DNA of 64,000 bases from Jatrophihabitans_A lederbergiae (GTDB taxonomy: Bacteria > Actinomycetota > Actinomycetes > Mycobacteriales > Jatrophihabitantaceae), in NCBI RefSeq assembly GCF_031845305.1, contig NZ_JAVREH010000019.1, positions 1-64,000 of the forward strand. The letters run 5' to 3'. This document shows, one piece after another, positions 32,624-40,317 of the stretch. The position numbers and the translations under genes are program-made. Within the stretch, counting starts at the first letter, position 1. The number at the start of each line of letters is the position of its first letter. The notes below the pieces were generated by a model that was given only the letters and a program-made list of their open reading frames with translations, had not been told where the DNA came from and ran no database searches.

Positions 32624-33673
32624 TCATCCGGAAAGCTGCCGTACCACGCCTTGGAACAGGGCCGGCACCCGTTCGGCCAGCGGAACGATCGCGCCGCGCA
32701 CCCGCGGAATGGCGGTGGCCCGCAGCAGCGAGCCGGTGATCGCCCGGTACCGCCGGGAGGACCGCCGCCATTCGGATTCGTACCGGTCGGGGCGGTCCTC
32801 GGCCAGGCACTGGGCCAGCCGCCGGCCGCTGTCCAGGCCGACCGCGATGCCGTCGCCGGTCAGGGCGTCGACGTAGCCCGCGGCGTCGCCGACCAGCAGC
32901 ACCCGGCCGGCCACCCGGCGGGACGCGGTCTGACGCAGCGGTCCGGCTCCCATCACCCGCGAGCCGGTCGCGTCCGAGATTCGCTCGACGAGGTCAGGGA
33001 AATCCCGTAGCTGCTCATCGAACGGGGTGCGGTGCGAGGACAGGATCGCCACGCCGACCAGCCCGTCGCCGACCGGCGTCACATATGCCTCGGACGCGGC
33101 GCCCCAGTGCACCTCGATGTAGTTCGTCCAGGGCGCCATCTCGAAATGCCGCCGCTGGCCCCACCGGCGAGCGCTCGGATCGGTGTTCCGCACCAGGTTC
33201 ATCGACCGGCGGACGCCGGAGTGCAAGCCGTCGGCCGCGACGAGATACCGGGCGCTCAATCCGCAGGCGCGGACGCCGTGCCGATCCTGGACGATGTCGG
33301 TGACCGTGCCGCACACCACCGGTATCGCGTGCTCGTCGACGGTCGCGCGCAGCGCCCGTTGCAGCTCGGTGCGCCGCACTCCCCTGCCGAAACCGTTGCG
33401 AAAGGGCGCCTCGGCGGTCCGGTCGCCGTCGCGGTAACGGATGCCGTGCACGTCCTGGCCGAGCGGGTTCACACCGAGTTCGGCCAGCACCCGCACCGCC
33501 CCAGGCATCAACCCCTCGCCGCAAGCCTTGTCCATCGGTCCCTGCCGCGGCTCGACGACGGTCACCGTCAGCCCGGCGGCGTGTACGTGCAGCGCCGTCG
33601 CCAGGCCGATAGGACCGCCGCCGGCCACCAGCACGTCGCTCACCAGCACGTCGCTCACGGGCACGTCGCTCAC
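32624..33673 (-). CDS. FAD-dependent oxidoreductase, SrsC/geranylgeranyl-reductase-like
   Basis: A 349-residue flavoprotein. It has LVAGGGPIGLATALHVHAAG (FAD), CGEGLMPGAVRVLAELGV, the middle YLVAADGLHSGVRR (DG motif) and the C-terminal GRVLLVGDAAGYVDALTGDG (GD motif). Its place after a type III PKS and an ICMT-like gene matches SrsC of the Streptomyces griseus srs operon, a flavin hydroxylase that oxidises alkylresorcinols to quinones. Geranylgeranyl-reductase-like activity is the alternative. The GTG at 33673 overlaps the ICMT stop (GTGA); two further in-frame GTG codons follow within a 15-bp repeat. Confidence 0.85.
   Translation of the reverse strand: MSDVPVSDVLVSDVLVAGGGPIGLATALHVHAAGLTVTVVEPRQGPMDKACGEGLMPGAVRVLAELGVNPLGQDVHGIRYRDGDRTAEAPFRNGFGRGVRRTELQRALRATVDEHAIPVVCGTVTDIVQDRHGVRACGLSARYLVAADGLHSGVRRSMNLVRNTDPSARRWGQRRHFEMAPWTNYIEVHWGAASEAYVTPVGDGLVGVAILSSHRTPFDEQLRDFPDLVERISDATGSRVMGAGPLRQTASRRVAGRVLLVGDAAGYVDALTGDGIAVGLDSGRRLAQCLAEDRPDRYESEWRRSSRRYRAITGSLLRATAIPRVRGAIVPLAERVPALFQGVVRQLSG
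33629..33673. repeat. Three 15-bp tandem repeats at a start codon
   Basis: Units at 33659-33673, 33644-33658 and 33629-33643 (read on the minus strand) each begin GTGAGCGACGTG and encode VSDVP, VSDVL, VSDVL. Each unit therefore supplies a possible GTG start to the SrsC-like gene. The conserved FAD motif begins right after the last one. Confidence 0.9.
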
Positions 33674-34185
33674 GGGGTTGCCAGCTGCGACAGCGCCCGG
33701 TTCTCGATTCCGATCCGGACTCTCATCAGCACCGCGTTGAGCACCGTGAAGACCACGGCCGTCAGCCACGCCGAGTGCGTCAGCGGCAGCGCGATGCCCT
33801 CGGCGGCAACGGCGACATAGTTGGGGTGGCTGAGGAACCGGTACGGGCCGCCGGTGATCCGGGGCGCGCCCGGCACGATCACCACCTTGGTGTTCCACTG
33901 GTGGCCCAGGGTCGAGATGCACCACCAGCGCAGCCCCTGCGCGGCCAGCACCACCACGAACATGGTCCAGCCGAGCGCCGGCACGAACGGCCGGTGGGCC
34001 AGCCAGGTCTCGAGCAGGCACGCCGCCAGCAGGCCGACGTGCAGCACCACCATGAACGGGTAGTGCCCGGCACCGAACTCCGTTCCGGAACGGGCTTTGC
34101 TCCACGCCAGATTGCGGCGCGCGACCACCAGCTCGGCCAGCCGTTCCAGGCCGACCGCCAGTACCAGCAGGACGTAGGGCAGCAT
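33670..34185 (-). CDS. Isoprenylcysteine carboxyl methyltransferase-like protein (SrsB-like)
   Basis: A 171-residue integral membrane methyltransferase of the ICMT type. Several hydrophobic helices are followed by the C-terminal signature RFLSHPNYVAVAAEG, which binds S-adenosylmethionine in this family. In srs operons the corresponding SrsB methylates alkylresorcinol hydroxyls. It lies 6 bases after the type III PKS stop and overlaps the flavoprotein start by 4 bases, so the three genes form one unit. Confidence 0.88.
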   Translation of the reverse strand: MLPYVLLVLAVGLERLAELVVARRNLAWSKARSGTEFGAGHYPFMVVLHVGLLAACLLETWLAHRPFVPALGWTMFVVVLAAQGLRWWCISTLGHQWNTKVVIVPGAPRITGGPYRFLSHPNYVAVAAEGIALPLTHSAWLTAVVFTVLNAVLMRVRIGIENRALSQLATP

Positions 34186-34191
34186 GGCCGC

Positions 34192-35256
34192 CTACCAGCT
34201 CAGCAGTACGAGTTCACTGCAGAAGCCCGGCCCCATCGCCATCAGCACGCCGGGGCTGCCGTCTGCGAAGGACCGCTTGTTCAGGGTGTCGGCGAGGACG
34301 TGCAGCACCGAGGAAGACGAGAGGTTGCCGATCTCGGCGAGCGAGCGCCAGGTCAGTTCCAGCGCCTGCGGGTCCAGGTCCAGCACCGACTCGATCGCCT
34401 CGATGACCTTGGGGCCGCCGGGATGGCACACCCAGCCCGCGACGTCGGACAGTTCCAGCTGGTGCGAGGCCAGAAACGATCCGACGTCCTCGCCCAGATA
34501 CCGCTCAACGAGGTCGGGCACCCCAGCCCCCAGCACGATCTTGAGCCCCGTCTCGCGGACGTCCCAGCCCATCGTGTCCGAGGTGTCGGGATACAGGTGC
34601 GAGCGCGAGTCCACCACCCGCGGCCCCTGGGAGCCGAGCCGGCGGGCCCGGTCCGCGCCGAGGGCCACCACTGCGGCCGCGCCGTCGCCGAAGAGGCCGC
34701 TGGCGACCATGTTGGCGATCGACAGGTCCCCGCGCTGCAGGGTCAGCGAGCACAGCTCGGCCGACACCAGTACGGCCACCTCGTCCGGATGGCCGAGCAG
34801 GTAGTCGTGCAGCCGCGCGATGCCGGCCGCCCCGGCCACGCAGCCGAGCCCGAACAGCGGGAGCCGCTTGACGTCCGGGCGCAGCCCCACCATCGCGGCG
34901 ATCCGAGCGTCGATGGAGGGCGCCGCCACGCCGGTCACCGTCGTGAAGAGAATGAGGTCGACGTCCGAGGCAGCCAGCCCCGCCTCTTCCAGCGCCGCGC
35001 TCAACGCCTCGGCACCGAGAACGGTGGCATGCGAGATGAAGGCGTCGTTGCGCGCACCGAACTGCTCCAGCGCCAGGCAGTCCTCGATGGGCAGGGCGGT
35101 GTACCTGGTGTTCACCTTGGCGTTCTGGTGGAATCTGCGCACCATGGCGCGCTCGCGGTCTGTCGTCGCGCACTGCGTGGCGAATGCTTCGGTGATGGTC
35201 TGCTGGTCGTAGCGGTGCCGGCCGAGGACTCCGCGGGCCGCCGCGATCGTGGTCAT
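34192..35256 (-). CDS. Type III polyketide synthase (SrsA-like)
   Basis: A 354-residue chalcone/stilbene-synthase-fold enzyme. The Cys-His-Asn triad is recognisable: Cys in LPLFGLGCVAGAAG (about residue 146), His in GWVCHPGGPKVIEAI and Asn in EIGNLSSSSVLHVL. With its membrane methyltransferase and flavoprotein partners it fits enzymes that extend long-chain acyl-CoA with malonyl/methylmalonyl units into alkylresorcinols or alkylpyrones (SrsA, ArsB/C group). The ATG at 35256 lies 47 bases from the divergent prenyltransferase. Confidence 0.93.
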   Translation of the reverse strand: MTTIAAARGVLGRHRYDQQTITEAFATQCATTDRERAMVRRFHQNAKVNTRYTALPIEDCLALEQFGARNDAFISHATVLGAEALSAALEEAGLAASDVDLILFTTVTGVAAPSIDARIAAMVGLRPDVKRLPLFGLGCVAGAAGIARLHDYLLGHPDEVAVLVSAELCSLTLQRGDLSIANMVASGLFGDGAAAVVALGADRARRLGSQGPRVVDSRSHLYPDTSDTMGWDVRETGLKIVLGAGVPDLVERYLGEDVGSFLASHQLELSDVAGWVCHPGGPKVIEAIESVLDLDPQALELTWRSLAEIGNLSSSSVLHVLADTLNKRSFADGSPGVLMAMGPGFCSELVLLSW

Positions 35257-35303
35257 GGCACTCAGCTTAGGTCGGGCTGCCGGTCCCCGCCTATGCTCGG
35301 GCG

Positions 35304-36131
35304 ATGGGGTCGAGGGCGCTCGGGCTGGCGCGCGCGTGCCATCCCGGCCCGGCGGTCGCTGTCACGATTCTCGGCGGCGTGCTGTTCGCCTCGGCCGGCA
35401 ACACGGCGGTCCGGACCCTGCTGGGAGTGCTCGCGGTGCTCACCGGGCAGCTGTCCATCGGCTGGTCCAACGACCTGGTCGACGGCGCCCGGGACACCGC
35501 GGTGGGACGGGTCGACAAGCCGCTGGCGGCCGGTGAGATCGATCGGACGCTGCTCGGCCGGGCCGTCCTGCTCGCGCTCGTCGTCACGGTTCCCGCGTCG
35601 CTGGCGCTCGGCTGGCGGGCCGGCCTGGTGCACCTGGTCGCGGTGGCCAGCGGCTGGCTCTACAACCTGTGGCTGAAGTCCACGCCGGCGTCGCCACTGC
35701 CCTATCTGGTCGCCTTCGGCGCCCTGCCAGCCATCGCGACCCTGGCGCTGCCCGAGCCACGCTGGCCGTCGGCGCTGCTGCTGCTCGCCGCGGGGCTGAT
35801 CGGCGCGGGCGCCCATTTCGGTAACGTGCTGCCCGACCTTCCCGACGACGTGGCGACCGGAGTGCTGGGCCTGCCGCACCGGATCGGCGGCCCGGCCTCG
35901 GCGGTCAGCGCGGCGGTGCTGGTGCTGGCGGCCACCGCGCTGGTGCTGCTCGGCCCCGGGCATCGTTCCGTCCTCAGCGACCTGATCGCGCCGGCTGCGG
36001 TCCTCGCCCTGGTTGCCTACGGCCTTCGACCGTCCCTTGCCGTGCGGCGCTCGGCGACCGCCTTTCGCGCGACCATGCTGTGCGCCGCGATCGATGTCGC
36101 GCTGATCGCTGTCCGGGGTGGCCTGGGCTAG
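35304..36131 (+). CDS. UbiA-family prenyltransferase
   Basis: A 275-residue polytopic membrane prenyltransferase. The first Asp-rich motif is NDLVDGARD (about residues 55-63, NDxxDxxxD) with RVDKPLAAGEI after it; the second is around GNVLPDLPDD (about 180-189). Members attach isoprenoid chains to aromatic acceptors. Divergent transcription from the type III PKS operon suggests it may prenylate the phenolic lipid, an inference. The start at 35304 is an ATG with weak upstream signals. Confidence 0.88.
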   Translation: MGSRALGLARACHPGPAVAVTILGGVLFASAGNTAVRTLLGVLAVLTGQLSIGWSNDLVDGARDTAVGRVDKPLAAGEIDRTLLGRAVLLALVVTVPASLALGWRAGLVHLVAVASGWLYNLWLKSTPASPLPYLVAFGALPAIATLALPEPRWPSALLLLAAGLIGAGAHFGNVLPDLPDDVATGVLGLPHRIGGPASAVSAAVLVLAATALVLLGPGHRSVLSDLIAPAAVLALVAYGLRPSLAVRRSATAFRATMLCAAIDVALIAVRGGLG

Positions 36132-36195
36132 CCGGGTCGGTTTGTATACCGGCGATTGAGCGGCGCGATTCAAGCGAGAGCGACCAAGATGATGG

Positions 36196-36735
36196 TCAGC
36201 TCTCGGCGTCGCCGGACTCGGACAGGAAGGCCAGCGTCCGGCGCTCGATCGCGGCGCTCAGGCTGTCGGAACGGTCGGGATGCTGTTCCCTGCTCTTGAG
36301 CTCAGCCTCGAAGAGGTGCCGTGGGACGTCGCCGGTCAGTCGCCGCGCGCGCTCCTCGAGCTGCCGGAAGACCGACCAGTACTGCTGCTCGTAGGCCTCG
36401 ATGATCTCGAAGCTCCACATCCCCGGCAGCACGTTCCGGCCGACCAGCACGTCCTCCAGTTCGGAAGCCACTCCCGGATGACCGGCGCCGCGCAGCAACT
36501 CGGTGGCCTCCTGGAGCTGGCGGTCGGCCGTGCCGCACCGCCGATGGAACTCGTACAGCAGGCCGCGGGCGTACTCGACGACCTCGAGCGCCTCGGACAG
36601 CTTTCCCAGCGCGGCCACCGTGGCGTCCCTGACCCCGTCGGGCCGGCGCCGCGCCGGACCGGCGACATCGGCAACCGGCGGCTCCGCGGTGCCGAACACG
36701 TCCCGGGGATCCTCGTCGGGAGCGAGCTGTGTCAT
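36196..36735 (-). CDS. Conserved hypothetical protein
   Basis: A 179-residue mostly helical, charged protein with no transmembrane segment. A central helix bundle (LGKLSEALEVVEYARGLLYE) is followed by LLRGAGHPGVASELEDVLVG and PGMWSFEIIEAYEQQYW. I recall similar unannotated proteins in actinobacteria but no function. It overlaps the upstream SDR by 4 bases (ATGA), making a two-gene unit. Confidence 0.75.
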   Translation of the reverse strand: MTQLAPDEDPRDVFGTAEPPVADVAGPARRRPDGVRDATVAALGKLSEALEVVEYARGLLYEFHRRCGTADRQLQEATELLRGAGHPGVASELEDVLVGRNVLPGMWSFEIIEAYEQQYWSVFRQLEERARRLTGDVPRHLFEAELKSREQHPDRSDSLSAAIERRTLAFLSESGDAES

Positions 36736-37766
36736 ACCGACGCCTTTCGGAACGGGTTACGCGGCCGCATAGCCGGTGACGCGGTGCCGCGCCCGCGACC
36801 CAGTGCCTCGACGAAGTCTTTCAGCACCACGTCAGCCGGCACCCGCGGCTGCCACCCGAGTTCGTTGCGCGCCCGGTCGGTCTTGAGCAGCGGCACTCCC
36901 CTGGCGAGAGCGATCCAGCCGACGTCGGTGGGTTGCAGGTGCAGCGCCCAGGTGGCGTACGTGCCGGCCCGAACCAGCCCCACCGGTGCCGCGGGCATCG
37001 ACATCCCGGTCGTCTCGGCCAGCGTCGCACGGTCGACGGGTGGCTCGCTGGCCAGGTTGAACGCCCCGCCGGCGCCCTGTTGGATGACCCGCACGATCGC
37101 GTCGGCGACATCGTCGGCGTGCACGAACTGGACGGCGAACTCCTTCGGCCACGGGGCCAGCCGCAGCATCCACGGCCGGACCAGGCTCAGCGGCAACAGC
37201 CGGCCCAGAAAGTACCGGCCGATCTCGGACGCGGCGTCGGGCTGCAGGATCAGGCCGGGACGCAGCCGCGTGATCGTCATCGAGCCGCCCTCGATGGCGT
37301 CCAGCTCACGCTCGACGGCGGCCTTGTCGACGCTGTAGGACGACTCCGGGTTGCCCGTGGTGGGCCACAACTCGTCCACCCAGGTGCCGGTGACGGCAGG
37401 GGCGTACGTCCCGACCGAGGACAGGTACACCAACTGCCCGACGCCGGCGCGCGCCGCGGCCTGAAAGACCCGGAGCGAGCCACCCTGGTTGCCCCGGCGC
37501 AGCAACTCCCGATCGTGCGAGGGCTGGATCATCCATCCCAGGTGCACCACCACGTCCGCACCCTGGAACGCCGACACCAACTCCTCTTCCGAGGACGCCG
37601 AGGCGATGTCCACCGAAATCCACCGGACACCCGAATACGGCTCGGCATCGTCGGGATAACGACGGGCCAGCCCGACCAGTTCGAGGTCAGGCAGGGACGC
37701 GGCCTTCAGCGCGCGGAGCAGAGCGGTCCCGACGTTGCCGGTGCCACCGACGACAGCAATCTTCAC
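36732..37766 (-). CDS. NAD-dependent epimerase/dehydratase (extended SDR)
   Basis: A 344-residue extended SDR. It has MKIAVVGGTGNVGTALLRAL with the Rossmann glycines, VYLSSVGTYAP with the catalytic Ser, YSVDKAAVERELD with the Tyr/Lys pair, and a substrate-binding C-terminal half (FVHADDVADAIVRV). The substrate is not predictable; many actinobacterial relatives are annotated only as NAD-dependent epimerases. It is first of the two-gene unit with the 179-residue protein. Confidence 0.88.
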   Translation of the reverse strand: MKIAVVGGTGNVGTALLRALKAASLPDLELVGLARRYPDDAEPYSGVRWISVDIASASSEEELVSAFQGADVVVHLGWMIQPSHDRELLRRGNQGGSLRVFQAAARAGVGQLVYLSSVGTYAPAVTGTWVDELWPTTGNPESSYSVDKAAVERELDAIEGGSMTITRLRPGLILQPDAASEIGRYFLGRLLPLSLVRPWMLRLAPWPKEFAVQFVHADDVADAIVRVIQQGAGGAFNLASEPPVDRATLAETTGMSMPAAPVGLVRAGTYATWALHLQPTDVGWIALARGVPLLKTDRARNELGWQPRVPADVVLKDFVEALGRGRGTASPAMRPRNPFRKASV

Positions 37767-37973
37767 AGTTCCTCCGAGACAGCGCCGAAGGCTGCTGATC
37801 CAACCCGGTTCCGACCCTAGTGAGGCCCGCGAAAGTGGGCAACCGGTCTATCGTGGTTCTACGGTTGCCCTCCCGCAAGAAGGCCGGGACGGCGCCGCGT
37901 TCGACCCTGGACTGCCCGTCCCCCGTGCTGCGACCATCCAGCGCGCCCGATGACGTCAGATAGGTTGGCGACC

Positions 37974-38768
37974 ATGAGCACCCACGAGCTTCAACACACG
38001 CGCACCATGCGGATTCCGCGGAGCCGCGGCGCCGTCAGCGGCCTCCTCATCATCATCCTGGGCGCGTGGGGCGCCCTCATCCCGTTCATCGGGCCGTGGT
38101 TCGACTACAGCTACCAGAGCGGCAGATCCTGGGACTGGACGGCTGCCCGCGGCTGGCTGGAAGTCCTTCCGGGCGTGGTGGCGATCGTCGGCGGCCTGCT
38201 GCTGCTCGTCAGCGCCAACCGGGTGACCGCGAGCCTCGGCGGCTGGCTCGCCGCGCTCGCCGGAGCGTGGTTCATCATCGGGCAGTCACTGGCCGCACTG
38301 TTCCACCTGGGCAGCGTGGGCGCCCCCCTCAGCACCCACACGTCCGGGATCGCCATTGCCCAGCTCGGGTACTTCTACGGCCTCGGCGCGCTGATCCTGT
38401 TCCTGGCCGCCTTCGCGCTGGGCCGGCTGGCAGTGGTGGGCGTCCGCGACGTCCGGGCGGCCGAGCGCCGCTCCGAGCGCAAGCGCGCGACCGACCTGGA
38501 CACCGACCAGCCGCTGAGTGGCGCCGCTGGACGCCCGGGCCAGGGCCTTCCCCCCGGCTCCGACACGGTGCCGACCGGTTCCACTGAGCGACTGCACGAC
38601 GAAACGTCTATCCGCGGTGATGCCGGCCTGAATCGGGATGCCAGCCTGAACCGCGATGCCGGCCTGAACCGGGCTGACCTGCCGAACCGCGGCGACTTCC
38701 CGGATGGCGGAACCGGCCGCGGCGCCACCCGGGCCACTGGCAATCAGCCGCCCGAGGGCGGCCGCTGA
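37974..38768 (+). CDS. Membrane protein with repetitive polar C-terminus
   Basis: A 264-residue protein from the ATG at 37974. Four predicted transmembrane helices lie at about residues 23-40, 66-84, 90-110 and 130-150, with a conserved-looking WFDYSYQSGRSWDWTA loop. The C-terminal 100 residues are polar and contain the hexapeptide repeats DAGLNR, DASLNR, DAGLNR, ADLPNR. The membrane part resembles actinobacterial proteins of unknown function. No partner gene is evident. Confidence 0.72.
   Translation: MSTHELQHTRTMRIPRSRGAVSGLLIIILGAWGALIPFIGPWFDYSYQSGRSWDWTAARGWLEVLPGVVAIVGGLLLLVSANRVTASLGGWLAALAGAWFIIGQSLAALFHLGSVGAPLSTHTSGIAIAQLGYFYGLGALILFLAAFALGRLAVVGVRDVRAAERRSERKRATDLDTDQPLSGAAGRPGQGLPPGSDTVPTGSTERLHDETSIRGDAGLNRDASLNRDAGLNRADLPNRGDFPDGGTGRGATRATGNQPPEGGR
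38619..38690. repeat. 18-bp tandem repeats, four copies
   Basis: Units at 38619-38636, 38637-38654 and 38655-38672 (gatgccggcctgaaccgg and close variants), and a more diverged one at 38673-38690, encode hexapeptides in the tail of the membrane protein. The 18-bp length preserves frame. Confidence 0.85.
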
Positions 38769-38850
38769 CCTGGACCTGGTGGATGCCATAGCCAGGCATT
38801 TTTGTCAGACCCCTTCCCTAGTGTCTGGTGTATGACGTTAACGGGGGTGG

Positions 38851-40176
38851 GTGCGGCAGCGGTTGTTGCTGCGGCGGGCGCTGCCTGCCGCGGTTACGGC
38901 ACTTACCGGTGCTCCGTTGTCTCTGGTGACCGATGATGAGTTGCTGAATGTGGTGCGCCTCGCGGAGCGGGCTCGTCGTCAGCTTGAGGCCTTTGATGCG
39001 GTGCTGATCACTGAGCTTGAGGCTCGTAGTGTCGCCGGTCGGTTGGTGGTCCGCGGGTCTAAGCAGTTGTTGTCGGGGTTGCTGAACCTGTCCCCGGCTG
39101 AAAGCTCGTCCCGGGTTCGTCAGGCCCACGAACTCGGCAGGCGGATCAGCATGACGGGTGAGCCGTTGCCGCCGCTGTTGCCTTTGACCGCGGCCGCCCG
39201 CGGGGAAGGTTCGATCACCGCACAGCATGTCGATGTCATCGTCCGGGCCATGACCACGCTGCGCGCGGCGTCGCTGCCGGTTGAGGAGCAGGCCGAGGCG
39301 GAGGCGTTCCTGGTCGAGCAGGCGCACTGCTTCAACCCGATCGTGCTCGCCGGGATCGCGAAGCAGTTGGTGGAGACCCTCGACCCCGATGGCCGCCTCG
39401 CCGATGAGCAGTCCCAGCGGCGGCGGAGGTTTCTGAGCTGCCTGCCCCGCGGCGACGGGATGTACCGGCTGACCGCCGACCTGGACACCGAAACCGCAGC
39501 ACTAGCGATGACCGTGCTGCACTCCCTCGCCGCACCCCAACCCACCAAGCCAGCCGCACCCGGCGACGTTGGTGAGACCGGTCAGCACGGTGAGTGCGGT
39601 GCGAACGGTGAGCGGGATGAGCGCACTCCGGGTCAACGCCTGCATGATGCGTTCCGAGCGGTGTTGAAACTCGCCCTGCGCTCGGGGGAGCTTCCCACCT
39701 CGGGTGGGGTGCCCGCGACCGTGCTGATCACCATGACCGCCCAGCAGTTCGAGACCGGCACCGGACTGGCCTCCACCAGCTACGGCCAAAAACTGTCCGT
39801 CGCCCAGGCGCTACGACTGGCCGACCAAGCCAGCATCGCGTGGATCGTGCACAACAGCAAGGGCGGGATCCTCAACTACGGCACCACCCGACGCACCGCC
39901 AGCACCACCCAAACCCTGGCGTTGATCGCCCGCGACCAGGGCTGCGCCTTCCCCGGCTGTACCGACCCACCCGAATGGACAGAAAAACACCACATCAAAC
40001 CCTGGGCAGAAGGCGGACCCACCAACCTCGACAACCTCTGCCTACTCTGCGACCACCACCACGACCGCATCAACACCGGCGGCTGGACCATCACCATGCG
40101 ACACGGACTGCCCTGGTTCACCCCACCACCCTGGATCAACCCCACCCAACAACCACAACGCAACACCCGACCATGA
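38851..40176 (+). CDS. DUF222 / HNH endonuclease-domain protein (13E12 type)
   Basis: A 441-residue protein of the REP13E12 family. The N-terminal DUF222 region (about 15-240) includes TDDELLNVVRLAERARRQLE and SGLLNLSPAESSSRVRQAH; the C-terminal HNH motif (about 370-420) has GCAFPGC, HHIKPWAEGGPTNLDNL and CDHHHDRI. The family is multicopy in actinobacteria and may be a mobile or domesticated nuclease. An ATG at 38832, just after a conserved-looking TGTCAGACCCC...GTGTCTGG motif, is one frame off, so the 5' end may carry a 1-base frameshift and GTG 38851 may not be the true start. Codon choice shifts from G/T-rich to A/C-rich along the gene. Confidence 0.88.
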   Translation: MRQRLLLRRALPAAVTALTGAPLSLVTDDELLNVVRLAERARRQLEAFDAVLITELEARSVAGRLVVRGSKQLLSGLLNLSPAESSSRVRQAHELGRRISMTGEPLPPLLPLTAAARGEGSITAQHVDVIVRAMTTLRAASLPVEEQAEAEAFLVEQAHCFNPIVLAGIAKQLVETLDPDGRLADEQSQRRRRFLSCLPRGDGMYRLTADLDTETAALAMTVLHSLAAPQPTKPAAPGDVGETGQHGECGANGERDERTPGQRLHDAFRAVLKLALRSGELPTSGGVPATVLITMTAQQFETGTGLASTSYGQKLSVAQALRLADQASIAWIVHNSKGGILNYGTTRRTASTTQTLALIARDQGCAFPGCTDPPEWTEKHHIKPWAEGGPTNLDNLCLLCDHHHDRINTGGWTITMRHGLPWFTPPPWINPTQQPQRNTRP

Positions 40177-40317
40177 CGTGGTGCGCGGCCCGAACGTCTA
40201 GGCGGCGACTCAGACAGCTGCGCTCCCATCGGCCGGCACCACGAACAGACACCGGCGGATCCTGCTGATCTCAACACGACACGCCAGCAAGGACACGAAC
40301 GTCCGTGGTCAGGGAAA

